Position numbers and translations under genes: made by a program. This document shows positions 44,618 through 56,448 of a stretch of DNA of 64,000 bases, piece by piece (the stretch's first letter is position 1; each line of letters starts with the position of its first letter). A model generated the notes under the pieces. That model had not been told where the DNA came from. It saw only the letters and a program-made list of their open reading frames with translations, and made no database searches. This DNA is from Triplophysa rosa (lineage: Eukaryota > Chordata > Actinopteri > Cypriniformes > Nemacheilidae): the NCBI RefSeq assembly GCF_024868665.1, contig NC_079913.1, positions 14,952,141 to 15,016,140 on the forward strand, read 5' to 3'.

Positions 44618-46050
44618 CAGCATTTGTCCATCAGCAACAGCATCTGTCAATCAGGGAAGAACAAGAGCAGACCTGGTCTGACAGTCTCCCCAGCTTTCAA
44701 GGTAAATTATTAGTTGTATCTGGCTCATGAGAAAAGTGAACTACTGTCAATTAATCACAGTCATGTTACTCCAAACCCATATCTTATTTTCAAGTGATAG
44801 TTCACTGAAAAATAAAGATTCTGTCTTCATTTACTTGTTGTTCCAAGTCTTTGTTCTGATGAACACATAGAAAGATATATGGAAAAATGTTTGTAACACA
44901 AAAGTTCTTGGAACCTACTGACTACCATAGTAGGAAAAATTTGTTTATTTTTTTTGTTCTGCTGAACACAAAAAGAGATATTTTGAAGAATGTAGGAAAA
45001 CAAACAGTTCTTGGAAACTATTGACTACCATTGTCATTTTTCCTACTATGGTAGTTTATGGGGTCCAAGAACTGTTTAGTTACAAGCATTCATCCAAAAA
45101 TCTTTCTCTGTGTTCAATCAAACAAAGAAATGTATACAGGTTTGGAACATGTAGAGTGAGCAATTCATCACAGAGTTTTCAATTTTGGGTGAATTATACC
45201 TTTTATGAACACAGAGATTTCTAATCCTACAAAGATTTACAAATTCAAATGACATTTATTTAGTCCCTTAACTCACGCGCATGAGAAACACACACGTAAT
45301 TGATTAAAAAAAATCCCACAAAGTCAACACGATTCATTTAAAGTCAGGTGGGTGTAAACCTCTGAAAATGGTTTTGGTGTCAATTGTTATCGTTTCATTT
45401 ATACATCTTATTTTTTCATTTACTAATGTCCTTCAGAAGATTTAAAAATACATCAATGTTTTTCAGGAAATTAAATATAATTTGTTTTACACCAAAACCA
45501 TTTTCAGAGGTTTACACCCACCTGACTTTAAATGAATCGTGTTGACTTTGTGGGCAGCACTGGATGTTTCCATCTATTGTAATAGTTGTGTATGAGTCTC
45601 TTGATTGTCCTCAATGTAAAAAGAGGAATCTCAACATCACACAGTTACTGCTGGACATGAGTCAAATATTCAGAAATGCTGAAAAAGCAAAGATTGTGGA
45701 GGACCTGTGTGATTGTTTTGAAGATCAGTGGACAGTCGAATGACTCATGACAAACAGGAAACCCTTAAACAACTATGACTAAACATCAAAACTGTCATTG
45801 ATTGAGCAGGTAACATCATACAGTATTAAGAATCAGGGGCGTGTAAACCTTTGCCCTGGGCTATTTTTAGAAATTCTGTTATTATTCTTTAGTGTGAACT
45901 ATATGTTAACATTTCTTTAGTGAAATAACTTGCCCAGGGCAGGACTAAATTAAAAATAAACCTTAATTTTCAAAAATCCTCTTATTTTTCCAAAAGTTTC
46001 AGCTTTTTGCAGATTCTGCAAGGGGTGTGTAAACGTTTGAGCACAACTGT

Positions 46051-46084
<34 letters not shown>

Positions 46085-49000
46085 TGTGTATTGACCAATG
46101 TTTATATGATTTATTCTCTTCAAATGGCTAAGATTAAACTGTTCAATTCATGTGCATTGTTTTTATACTGTAATTCTTAATTAATGTTTTGAAGCATTAA
46201 AGTTTTGAGGAAATGGCCTGTTAGTGGAGGGACAAAAATCTCTTTTTTGAAAAAAAAAGTTGCAAAAACTGCAACTTACCTATTTCACCTTTCACAGCTC
46301 CAATGGACGTCTCTCAAGCAGGCCATCAAGGGGGCAGCTGGAGTGCTGATCCACCTAATACACAAGGTACACAACAACACAATTAAAATAATTGTTCATA
46401 CAAAAATCTAATTTACCCTATATTTTACTCACCCTCAAGACTTCCTTTCTTCGTCAAAGTTATTATATCATTTATCATGGCTCTTTCGAGCTTTATAATG
46501 GGAATGAAAGAGGGGTGAGATTTTGAAGCTCCAAAACGTGCATTCATCGATCAAAAAAAAAACCTGTTCCACACGACTCCATGGGGCAAATAAAGGCCTT
46601 CTGAAATGAATCGATGCATTTTAAAGAAATTTCCATGAACTTTTCAAACTGTTATGTTTAACTTCTGTTATCCGTCAACCGCGAGTGCACAGACGTGAAA
46701 TATTACGATTTAAAAAGTTGTAAATATGTACATTTCCCTTAAACAAACAATTGATTCACTTCAGAAGGTCTTTATTAATCCTATGGAGCCGTGTGGAGCA
46801 CTTTTTGATAGATGGATGCACTTGTTGGAGCTTCAAAGTCTCATCCACCATTCATTCCCATTATAAAGCTTGGAAGAGCCAGAATAAAAGCTATTTCAAC
46901 TCTGACTGTATTCGTCTGAAAGGGGAAAGTCATATACACCTAAGATGCCTTGAGGTGTGGGGAAATTTTGAACTAAAAGGGAACTTTAAGGATGAAGAAA
47001 TCACAAAAATTCACAGCATGTAAATACAATGTAAAACTAAAAGCATTGCGTATTCAATTCGTAGAGCACACTTTTTCCGTCCTGAGAGCCTCTGGGGACC
47101 ACCAAGGAAGAACACTAAGTTAGTTAACTGCACAAACACATGAGAAGGATTTGACACCCTCACCTGTTACTGACACCCACACTGTTAGTTACAGAAAAAA
47201 GGCTACACAAACTGTTTGTTCTGATTGTTGACCACACAGATGACATTCCTGTTCAAATACACATTGTGGACTGTGAACCGCTAACTCGGGCAGCTCAGTC
47301 ACCAGTTATGGGCAATCCCTATGTCAGGGTGTCCATGGGCAATCCCTATGTAAAGTTTTACGGCATTAACTGAACACCCCTATACTGAAAACACAAATAA
47401 ATAAAAAAGTTCTGTTCATTTCTAAAAACTGATGATATTTTTAAGTAATAGTGAACATTGTGTCATCATTTACTCACCCTCATGTCATTTTAAGACCGAA
47501 CAGCAGTGGCACCCATTCACTTCTATTGTATGGACAAAAAAAATCAATGCAAGTGAATGGGTGCCAGTTAACAACATTTTTCAAAATATCTTCTTTGTGT
47601 TCTGCAGAAGAAAGTCACACAGGTTTGACATGACAAGAGGGTGAGTAAATGATGACAGAATTTTCATTTTTGGGTGATCACTTTAAGGACCTACAATATT
47701 AAAGCATTTCAGGTGAGCGTGTGCAATGAGAGTCAACCAAAATTGGCTAAATTTGTCTAGACTCAAGCCACTGGTATCAAAAGAATCCCCATAGTTAATA
47801 TGGATGCAAAAATGAATGTGTGCTGCAGACAATATGAAGCAGGCATTAGGATGGGTTGCACCAGTAAGGATTAGGGTTAAACACAGATTAAATTAAGTTT
47901 ATTTAATCATTCTGTTGCAAAAAACTTTAAACCTCGTTTTAAAATAAGCAAGGTTACATTTCAGCCGTAAATAGATCCAGGTTTTAATTTGACAGTAAAC
48001 CTAAATTACATGTAACCCTGTTGCTTACTTTAATTCTTAATGTGAATTAAAACAGATTATAAAACGGTCAATTCTGGTTCTTGATTCTGATTGGCTGAGC
48101 CGAGTTATACCCCGATTTATAACGCCTGACCGCATTACATAGCCTAAATATCATTTTATTTACTTTATTTTATGAAACCTTGCTACGCATATGGAATAAC
48201 CGTTTTATAAAAGCAATAAGCCCCGCAAAGCAGTGGGTTACACAGTTGGGTAACACAGTACACTGTTGTAACCCACAGGTAAAGCCGTTTACTACCACCG
48301 GTGACGGGTGTTCCCTTAATGCAATTCATTTACTGCGCTCCTCCTCAATCATGGCTGTTCCTGTCATGAGCTGCATGGCAGTGACTGAACAGATGTAGTA
48401 GCGCATCACTTTGTGACAAATGTTTTTTGTTTATTTTATCATATTACCTGGGGTGATTTAGGCTAAAACTTATTGTTATTGAAATTAATTGAAAAAAGTG
48501 TCCCACTTTAGCCTAAATCACCCCTACTTTTTCAATGTATACTGCATATTACTACATTAATTCAAACAAAGCATTTGTTTTAGATTTGCGCATTTGGCAG
48601 ACACAGAACATTTAGTCAATACATATATTTTGTATCAGTACGTTTCATGGCTTGGAAAAGGTGTTGCCCGTTTATAACCTCTTTACATTAACAATATATC
48701 TAGGAAGGTTTAAAATAGCAAAAAAAAAGTTTTTACTTAAACCTGTACAAGCTATTTGTTACTCTTTGAATGACAATGACATCAATATTGCTGTTTAGTT
48801 ACACCAGTGATTTAATCATGGCGAACACAATTATTGCAGATGAAGGCAGTAATACACATTAATGTTTAAATCCATGATTTGTTAATCAAGTGTGCAGCAA
48901 CAAGGAGTTTGATTCTAGCTTAACTTTAATTTGAGTTGTGTTGTACCACTTTGACAAATCATGGATTAAAATTTTAACCTATATTTAAACCTTCATCTGT

Positions 49001-52000
49001 GACTAATTCTGTCCGCCATGATGGATTTGCCGGTGTAAACTAAACTAAATAATAAATAAATAATTGGTTTGTATGTAAAAGGAAATGTAATTTTGCCATT
49101 TAAAACCGCCGTTTAGATATATATTGTCAACAAATTTGTTATATTAACGAAGGAACATGACAGCATACATTGTGAAATACAGATCATGTTATAACAATCA
49201 ACAGAATTAGGCATTTTTATGAAGCTGCATTGCCCTGTAGCTCATGACGGGTAGACATAGGCGAGCAGAGCACAGTACAGTACACAAAACACAATCACTG
49301 TTACATTTCACAGGTGTTACATTTCCTCAGGAGATCATGGCCCCCACCCCCTGTTCATTCTAAGAAGTTCTCCCAGTGTGTACTGAATAAGCAGCGCATC
49401 CCGAACTTAATGCCCAAGGCGTTGTGCCGTCTGAGGCAGTTTTAATATTTTTATTTCAATAAACAAATCTCTGAAGCGTGACGACACTATTGATGTCCTA
49501 TTTCTGATCATTTATCCACACATTTTATTGTAGATATTTATTTTTATTATTTAAACCTCATCAGGAAGTTTCAAATGAATCTGAGTTTAAAGTAATGGAG
49601 CAACAGAATTACAGGTAATTTAGGTTTACTGTCAAATTGAAACCCGACTCAGATGATATCTTAAATGTAACCCTGCTTTAAACAAGGTTTGGAGCAACAG
49701 AATTATTAAACACACTTTGATATAACCCAGAATAAAGCCTGTAAATCTGTAAACATTTCTTTATTCTGATGAACACATAGTATAAAAATTACTTAATGTT
49801 TATTTTTGTTCTGTTGAACACAAAATGAGATATTTTGAAGAATGTAGGACAGTAAAAAGTTCTGGGGCACCTTTGACTACCATTGCCATTTTTCCTACTA
49901 TGGTAGTCAATGGGGTCTAAGAAATGTTTAGTTTCAAGCATTCTTACAAATATTTTTGTGTGCAACCAAACAAACAAACAAATTTATACAGATTTGGAAC
50001 AACTAGAAAGTGAGTAATTCACCACAGAATTTTCATTTTTGAAGCAATGCTGTACATGGTTGTTACCACCAAACTATTGGTATAAGAACATTCATGAATA
50101 ACTATCGGTATTGGCAGAGAAATGTACCCTTAACCTTATAACTTACGGTTTTCCTGGGCACATGAACATTCACACTAACACTTGGACTACAGCAAGCATC
50201 CCCATTGCATCCCCTTTTGACACCACTTAGAATCCTTATGTTGTCAAAAAGAACAATGATGTACTTACTGGAGATTGCTGGTAATGTCAATAGCCACTTT
50301 TCCACTGTCAAGCATGTGCAGACCAGGGCTTTCAGGTCGATCCAATAGCCTAGGACTTCTACCTAAGAGGCCAAAACAATGACACATCTTCACAATGGAA
50401 ACACAGCTAATATAAAAATAAATTACCCATAGTATGATTACTGTTATTATAACTTAAGTTTCTTTTTAAATGGTTTAAATTTCACTGTTTTTACATGTCT
50501 TGGATACAAGCAAATCTTACCTACTCCATCTTTGCAGCTCCAGGAATCTCCCAGGCACACCATCAGAGCTGGTATCTCGATCCACCTAACACACAAGGTA
50601 AGAGCAATCATTTGAATAGGAAGGAGGAAAAAAGAAACACTATTCACAACAACACTTCAACACGATCTAACCTAAATATTAATATTACATTATTTTTAAC
50701 AGACCACGCCTTTTCTGTCCAAAGACCCTTGGGGGAACACCAAGAAAGACCACAAGGTAAATTATGTTACACAAATATATCAGTAATAGCTTTTCAACAA
50801 CAATTTCCACTCCAGCGCATTTCTTACCAGAAAAAATGTTAAGGAAGCAATACGGTACAAGAGGTTGTAAAAAAAGAGTCACACCTGAAGTGCGTGGTTT
50901 ATGCACAACACAAGTGTAGGCACTCCCTTCAGTCATTCAGTCTAAAAAATAAAATAAAAAACTTGTCAAAAGTGCAGTTGTGGCCTAATGGTTAGAGAGT
51001 CGGACTGATGACCAGAAGGTTGCCGGTTCGATTCCCAGGGCCGGCGGGTAACAACTGAGGTGCCCTTGAGCAAGGCACCTTAACCCTACTTGCTCCCCGG
51101 GCGCTGCAGTGATAGCTGCCCACTGCTCCGGGGGTACGTGTGTTCATTACTCTCTGGATGGGTTAAATGCAGAGGTCACATTTCGTTGCCTTGTACATGT
51201 ACATGTGCAATGACAATAAATTGAATCTAAATAATTTATGTAAATGATAATCCACAGCTAGCAGTGCGTTAAAGGGTTTTAATGCACGACGTGGAGGCGA
51301 AGAACCACCCGATGCGAAGCGCTTATACCATGGTCATTTGCCAAGTTAAATCTTTTATTGCTGTTTACCGTGAAATTTTAGATCAAACAGGTGAAAATGA
51401 CAGTGATTTTGTCAGTTAAATTTCAAATGTAATCAAACTGACTGTTAAAGGGTTTTAATGCACACCTTCCAGCCAGTCAGAATCCAGTATTCAAAAAGAC
51501 CATGGTATAATTACAATTATGCTCTAGCCTCGAGTATCTTGTTGCTTTTATAAAACGGTTTATCATGCAATACAAATACTATATACACAAAAATATGCAT
51601 CAATGCAACTTGCATGAAGTAAAATCACTTCTGCAGGAAAAAACAGTCCCTGGTAGACTGAACAGCAACAGAATGTTTCGTTTACATTGCAAATGGTGCA
51701 GCGCAGTGGTACACAGAATCATTAGGTGCAGTAGTCATAGCTGTGCTTTAACATGAATAAAACACAGCTATTGCCCAATCAGAATTAAGGACAGGAACGA
51801 TCAGTTTTATAATATATTAATATACATAGGTGGGATCATTTTATGAAAAGGTGTTACATTTCACCCTTAATAACTTAACATGTTCTTGGTAAAATCCACC
51901 AAGACAAATTGAAAAAATACATCTAAACTTTTAAACCTCACAGTAAATTGATATTTACAGATGCTGCAAGACAGGAAATTCCAACCCTGGGTCCTTTACG

Positions 52001-54605
52001 AAATCAATGTACATGTAGGTATTTCTCAGTTTAAAAGAGCTGTAAAATGCATCGTTATTCATCAAATCTACATACCAAATTTACCTTCTGTATAGCAGCT
52101 GTAGAAAGGGCAATTATGGAAAAGCTGGAGAAAATGGACATGAAGATCAACCACCTGACTTCACAGGTGCAGTCTATAACAGGAAACAGACACACATTAC
52201 CCCAGATGGATGTGGCCGAAGAGGAAGAGAGTGGTGTCTTTCCTCTAGCAAGCATTGCTGATCTAGATAAGCTAGAGGAAAAACTTGCAGAAAAGGGATT
52301 TATGCAAAGAATGGTAAGAATTGTTGACATTTTCAAAACATAAACAGTGTTTGTGCATGTACAGTGTTATGCAAAAGTTTGGGCACTCCTAGCAGAATCT
52401 GTGAAAATGTGAATAATTTTAACAAAATAAGAGAGATCATACCAAAAAGCATGTTATCAAAACCATACAGTCACTTCTGGAAAGGGTTCAAATTTGCCAA
52501 AGATGCTGGAAAACTGTAGAATCTGCAGGACCTGGAGAATTTTCTGAAGAACAGTGCTCAGTTTAACTGTTCAGAACAAAAAAGAGACTTGTGAACAACC
52601 ATCAAAAAAAAACAACAGTCATAGATCATCCAGGTAACCACACACAGTATTAAGAGCCAAGGGTGCCCAAACTTTTGCATAACAGATAACACTAGGGATT
52701 TAAAAGATTTGACCTATTAAGACTTGCAATGTTTCAGAACGAGGTCTCTTATGCTTACTACAGGCGCTCTGTTATTAATAATGGTTCTTAATATCCATGT
52801 TAAAAACATTTTGGGGTGGTTTCCCGGACAGGGATTAGACTAGTCCTAGACTAAAAGAAGTATAAGAGCTGTCCAAACTGAAAACAGCTTGCACTAACAT
52901 ATCTCAAAATACATCAGTGCCCTTTGTGCTGTCTCAAACTGCACACAAATCATGTTTTTATTAAGGCATGTTTGTTAAAGCCACTTAAATGTCCTAATTA
53001 AACTGTCCTGGCCTAAAATAATCCCTGTCTGAGAAACCACCCCTTTGTGTTATATTCCGAAATATTTTCTGTGTGGAAAGTAAACCATCATATATTTTCA
53101 GCATTATTTGATAATCAGAAAAAAACAACAAGATCTTTTGTAACACTGTAAATGTCCCATTCCTATACAATGAGTATTCCCAGGTCTGGATAGGTATGGG
53201 GGAAAATGACAGAGTATGGTGTTTTTTTGCCTTATACAATATATAAACAAAATGTTAAAATAAATCTAAAGAAATAAGTGTAGCATACAAGCAGACTGTA
53301 TTCATGGCAAACGTTTAGTGATTCTTTAGTGATTGTCAAAAACGACCGAACAATTGAAGGTGTAAAACTGTTTGTCTTTAGCATGAGCAAGTTTCTTACG
53401 CTTGACTAAGAGTGGGTTTCTTTCCACATTCATTTAAGCACAATATTACGGAGTCTGCTTTCACCATAAAAGGAGCTATTAAATGGGCTAATGGTGCAAG
53501 AAGTCTTTGTGCATTGTGCCATTTGCAAAGTTCAAGTGACCATAACAAACACGCTTACAGTAATTACTCAGAAGTTCACTGTACATCATATTTTAAGGCC
53601 TTATTTTTTTCTGTGCACACATAAAAGATAATTGTGCACAGTGCACACAACAATGTATGTATAAGTATGTTCTGAAAAATCTGTGAAAATATAACCTTGA
53701 TATCTTTAATTTCACTATGATTTTAAATACAGATTTAAATCAATCCACAATAATGTTCTTTTATTGCATACTACAATATTGTATATTATGCATGGTGAGC
53801 CTAACGGACTTTAAAAGCATTACAACTAAATTTTAACTTTAAATTTGACCTGTTGAAGGTTAACAGATTATCCCTCAGTGGTGGCCCCAATATGAAGAAG
53901 ACAGTGTGGAGGATTTGCTTCAAGGTTTTCACCACTGACGTCGCACAGCAACTCAACTGGTGTGGAAGGGGAGGAAAAAAAGGCCTTGGGAAAACAAACT
54001 TCGGAGCACTCTTAATATGTAAGCTACAATACACGCCATACATTTAGTGCGGGGTTATTGAAATCCGGTCCTCGAAGGTCCGTGATCTGAATAGTTTAGT
54101 TCCTACCCCAATCACACACCTGAGCAATTAAAGTACTCGGGACTACTTGAAAATGCAGAACAGATGTTGGCTTAGGGCTGTTAAATTAACTAAACTATGC
54201 AGACCCATTGGCCTACAATACCATTATTAAAATATAGTTGTTATGCACCCACCTCAAGTAAATCTTCCCTCGCGAACTGTCTTGTTTCGACATGAGCACA
54301 TGGTTTACGTATAGATAGAATCATGCAGGAAGGAAGCGCTTGACGCGTCTGAACTGCCATGCGTAATGCGACGGTAATACTTCCGGGTGACTTTATATTC
54401 CGGGTGATTGTACCAGATGGAAAATTAACGTTTATTTTTAATATAACTTGAAATATGTTTGTTCACTTTCTAATTCAATTATTGTAAATGTTTATTCTAA
54501 CACACAGCTTCCGCTATAAGGAACCCTGTTCTTCTGTCCCCCACTGAGGCAGAGGCGGAAAAGTTTGTGAAGGACTTCCTACGCTTGGCCCCAGGGAGGA
54601 TATAA
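44618..54605 (+). CDS. Multi-exon gene ending in a DUF4806 domain (5' end not found)
   Basis: Exons: 44618-44701, 46298-46366, 47065-47118, 50538-50597, 50703-50756, 51961-52014, 52096-52313, 53859-54018, 54508-54605 (stop TAA 54603-54605). All introns have GT/AG ends and the phases fit throughout (phase 1 up to the seventh exon, then 0, then 1), giving about 283 residues. The last three exons carry a short coiled-coil-like part (EKLEKMDMKINHL), FPLASIADLDKLEEKLAEKG, and the DUF4806 region with QQLNWCGRGGKK and the closing FLRLAPGR. Proteins with this domain are numerous in fish; their molecular role is not known to me. The early exons are short, Gln/Pro-rich and probably disordered. The start codon and first exons were not located; they may lie upstream of the inserted repeats or in the gap. 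The last three exons are certain; the early ones are well supported by phase and by exon duplication, but expression is unproven. Confidence 0.72.
44791..45212. mobile_element. MITE (same family as 49745-50043)
   Basis: An imperfect palindrome with AGTGATAGTTCACTGAAAAA at the left and TTTTGGGTGAATTATACC at the right. Inside, GTTCTGCTGAACACAAAAAG and CTACTATGGTAGT motifs are shared with 49745-50043. Confidence 0.75.
45327..46049. mobile_element. Second copy of the Tc1/mariner-type family, 5'-truncated
   Basis: It shares long blocks with 43290-44213 (CAGATTCTGCAAGGG end, CCTGGGCTATTTTTA, AACAACTATGAC) and ends GAGCACAACTG at 46049. The left side begins inside the family, at the inner hairpin: 45327-45382 and 45487-45545 are almost perfect inverse copies. 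Confidence 0.8.
46050..46086. repeat. TA microsatellite
   Basis: An interrupted (TA)n run immediately at the right end of the Tc1-type element, probably grown from its TA target duplication. Confidence 0.9.
46298..47118 (+). other. Exon pair 1 of a duplicated two-exon module
   Basis: Exon 46298-46366 (69 nt, APMDVSQAGHQGG...NTQ) and exon 47065-47118 (54 nt, HTFSVLRASGDHQGRT) match the exon pair 50538-50597 and 50703-50756 in sequence, phase and order. The second exon has donor GTTAGT. The intron between them is lengthened by a MITE (46430-46890). Confidence 0.68.
46425..46890. mobile_element. Palindromic MITE in an intron of the DUF4806 gene
   Basis: The left part has GAGCTTTATAATGGGAATGA and TTTTGAAGCTCCAAAA. 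The right part has their inverse (TTGGAGCTTCAAAGTCTC, CATTCCCATTATAAAGCTTG). The interior has no gene. Confidence 0.75.
47433..47688. mobile_element. MITE (TTTACTCACCCTC family)
   Basis: Left TGTCATCATTTACTCACCC and right GGGTGAGTAAATGATGACAG are inverse copies. Inside, GAATGGGTGCCA and its inverse TGGCACCCATTC form an inner palindrome. Confidence 0.82.
47860..49735. mobile_element. MITE-like element with long inverted ends, containing further insertions
   Basis: The left block (about 47880-48025, with GACAGTAAACCTAAATTACA) and the right block (about 49590-49720, with TGTAATTTAGG-type inverse sequence and GAGCAACAGAATT) are imperfect inverse copies. The 1.6 kb between them includes unrelated repeats such as 48060-48290. 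No gene was recognised. Confidence 0.5.
49745..50043. mobile_element. MITE (same family as 44791-45212)
   Basis: It shares TTCTGATGAACACATAG, GTTCTGTTGAACACAAAATG and CTACTATGGTAGTCAATGGG with 44791-45212 and is palindromic around the last motif. Confidence 0.78.
50538..50756 (+). other. Exon pair 2 of the duplicated module
   Basis: Exon 50538-50597 (60 nt, APGISQAHHQSWYLDPPNTQ) and exon 50703-50756 (54 nt, DHAFSVQRPLGEHQERPQ) are separated by a compact 105-nt intron. Acceptors (TCTTTGCAG, TTTTTAACAG) and donors (GTAAGA, GTAAAT) are good. This pair looks like the less disturbed copy. Confidence 0.72.
50973..51231 (+). mobile_element. tRNA-derived SINE
   Basis: The 5' part keeps RNA polymerase III boxes: box A-like TGGCCTAATGG (50981-50991) and a perfect box B GGTTCGATTCC (about 51027-51037). 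A conserved body (GAGGTGCCCTTGAGCAAGGC) and a tail CAATAAATTGAATCT follow. The copy at 58791-59053 is the same family on the other strand. It lies in an intron of the DUF4806 gene. Confidence 0.9.
51260..51820. mobile_element. Old MITE-like repeat, family also present at 48054-48290
   Basis: GTTAAAGGGTTTTAATGCAC occurs twice in direct orientation (51268 and 51444). The right end (about 51770-51815, TTCTGATTGGGCAATAG on the complement) is similar to 48054-48100 (TTCTGATTGGCTGAG). Boundaries are approximate. Confidence 0.45.
52366..52684. mobile_element. Tc1/mariner-type MITE
   Basis: The left end GTTATGCAAAAGTTTGGGCA and the right end are exact inverse copies over about 22 bp. The 318-bp interior is AT-rich with CAGAATCTG motifs as in other fish Tc1-type MITEs. 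Confidence 0.88.
52813..53043. mobile_element. MITE with 25-bp inverted ends
   Basis: The left end GGGGTGGTTTCCCGGACAGG and the right end (complement GGGGTGGTTTCTCAGACAGG) match with two differences. TTT flanks both sides, which could be a short 3-bp target duplication as in Harbinger-type elements. Confidence 0.82.
53044..53858. other. Intron of the DUF4806 gene
   Basis: AT-rich sequence between the coiled-coil exon and the DUF4806 exon, with no further exon or repeat boundary recognised. Confidence 0.5.
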
Positions 54606-56448
54606 TCGTGTAATTGTTTGTTTGATGTGTTTATATGTTATAAATGTACGTTCTGTTAATAACGTGTTATGTTTGGCTATTCAATTTTTTTCTAAAATGA
54701 ACGAATGTGTGTTCTACTTTCAACTATAGAATAGTGTGAAATTTATATTCGGTAATTTAACATGCATGAGGATAGGTGTAGATTGTGTATTATGAAAATA
54801 ATTAGAGAAACAAAACGATGTCTGGGCTACATATATCAGAGGTCTAGCAGACGTCTGAACATCTGATACACATCTGTGAAAGAGCGGCTCACCGTCTTTA
54901 TAAATAACAAAGCATCTGGAAGAGATCTGGTGGACATCGTTTAAAGAGCTGGAGCGGACGTCTCGGCGAGGTATTGCAGATGAGCAAACGCCCTAATATA
55001 TACATCTTGCAGACGAAAACGACGACGTCGCGCAGACCTCTCCGCGAGGTACGTGTGCTATCTGAGTGCTATCCAATCAAAGCAGTGGGCGTTTACTTAT
55101 AATGTCTTCAATGCGGCACACCCATTAAAACCGAGCGTTTGTAGGGCTGGCCTCAAAACCCGGGTAGAAAATAGCCTATTACTTATTGATTTTGATGTTT
55201 TTGAATGTAAAAACCACGCGACCGTCATAAGTAGACCTCATACAACAGTATAAAACAATAAACAAGCTTAGTTCATCACACCTTTAAGAACGTTCTCAGC
55301 TAACAAAAGTCACCATCATGGTGAGCAGTGTTTCCTTGTGATGGGAAGTTCAGATCATTTTACGGACTGGGATTTTTGAGTCTCGTTCAGCAAACTGAAC
55401 GAATTTTTTTTTAGTCATATCGTTCATTTCGTTCATTTTAGCAAAATATAATTCAAATGTTACATGTTACTTTCCTATCACATCTACTACTTATGCAAAC
55501 GTTGATCACATTACAAACAATACAAAACTATAATGCTATAAGAAACAGAAAAGATTAATTCATTGTTTACCTGGGTCTTTAGTCTATGATTAGCTCACCA
55601 CACCTCATATCTGACAAGTCCTCGGGTTTGACTCCTTCGTTCATCACGTGACAGCGTCGTAAGCTAAACCAATGCCGTCAGAGCCGGAAAAAGAATTGAT
55701 TAGTTCACCTCTCGAGTCTTCGGGTTTGACTCCTTCGTTCTTTTGTCACGTGACCACTTGCCGGATCAGTATAAAATACTATAAAGTAAGTTTTTTGTAT
55801 GTTGGATCATATTTAAGAATTATCATAAAATTATCAAAATATGTGTAATAAGCATTTTCCTAGAAATAAAAATGGTCTTCATTTCTGTCACTATGTTTGT
55901 GTTACTGTTTCTTGAGGATCTGTGTTATTTTATAAATACATGACACAATAAAATATTGATTGATTTGTCATTTCACTGTCTTTGTCTATCAATAAACAAA
56001 CACTAGGACTAGGCTATATAATAAAAAAATCCAAGCCTAAAATTACAAAGCACTTATAGTTTGTTTATTTTTACGCCAATTTTGACTTTGCTTGTATAAT
56101 TGTTTTATAGGCAGACTTGACATATTGGTCTAATATTTGTATAAGACACAATGACATAAAGTGAAAGCAAATAACATTTTGAATTTGAATGATTAATGTT
56201 AGTTTAAAATATTAAGGTTATGATATCGTCAGCTTCAACAGTTGTAACCCAAACTGACATAAAACTGGGGAGTTAAAGTGATTTACTTAGAAATATAGTG
56301 TGCTTGGGTCACACAAAGTTCAGCTGAAGTACAAGTGTCACTCAAGACTGTCACCAAGGTGACCATTCCATCCACACCCACCCCCCTTTGTTTTGCACTA
56401 GGTGAGGGGCAGAGAAGAGCCTCAGACATATTTTAACATCTCAGGAGA
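54606..56448. other. Downstream region of the DUF4806 gene and left flank of the hAT gene
   Basis: No AATAAA close to the stop at 54605 was seen. From about 55345 the sequence looks like the subterminal part of a hAT element: GATGGGAAGTTCAGATCATT, repeated GTTCATTT motifs, and two direct copies of TCGGGTTTGACTCCTTCGTT (55623 and 55720), each followed by a CACGTGAC motif. This may be the left end of the element that carries the transposase gene at 56449. Confidence 0.45.

Noticed and set aside
50973..51045. tRNA-like sequence with box A and box B
   Set aside because: It is the head of a SINE with body and tail and a second copy at 58791; the cloverleaf is not convincing as a functional tRNA.
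54050..54180. Segment with GAAATCCGGTCCTCGAAGG as a separate element
   Set aside because: It resembles a common fish repeat fragment, but no ends or second copy are visible in the window.
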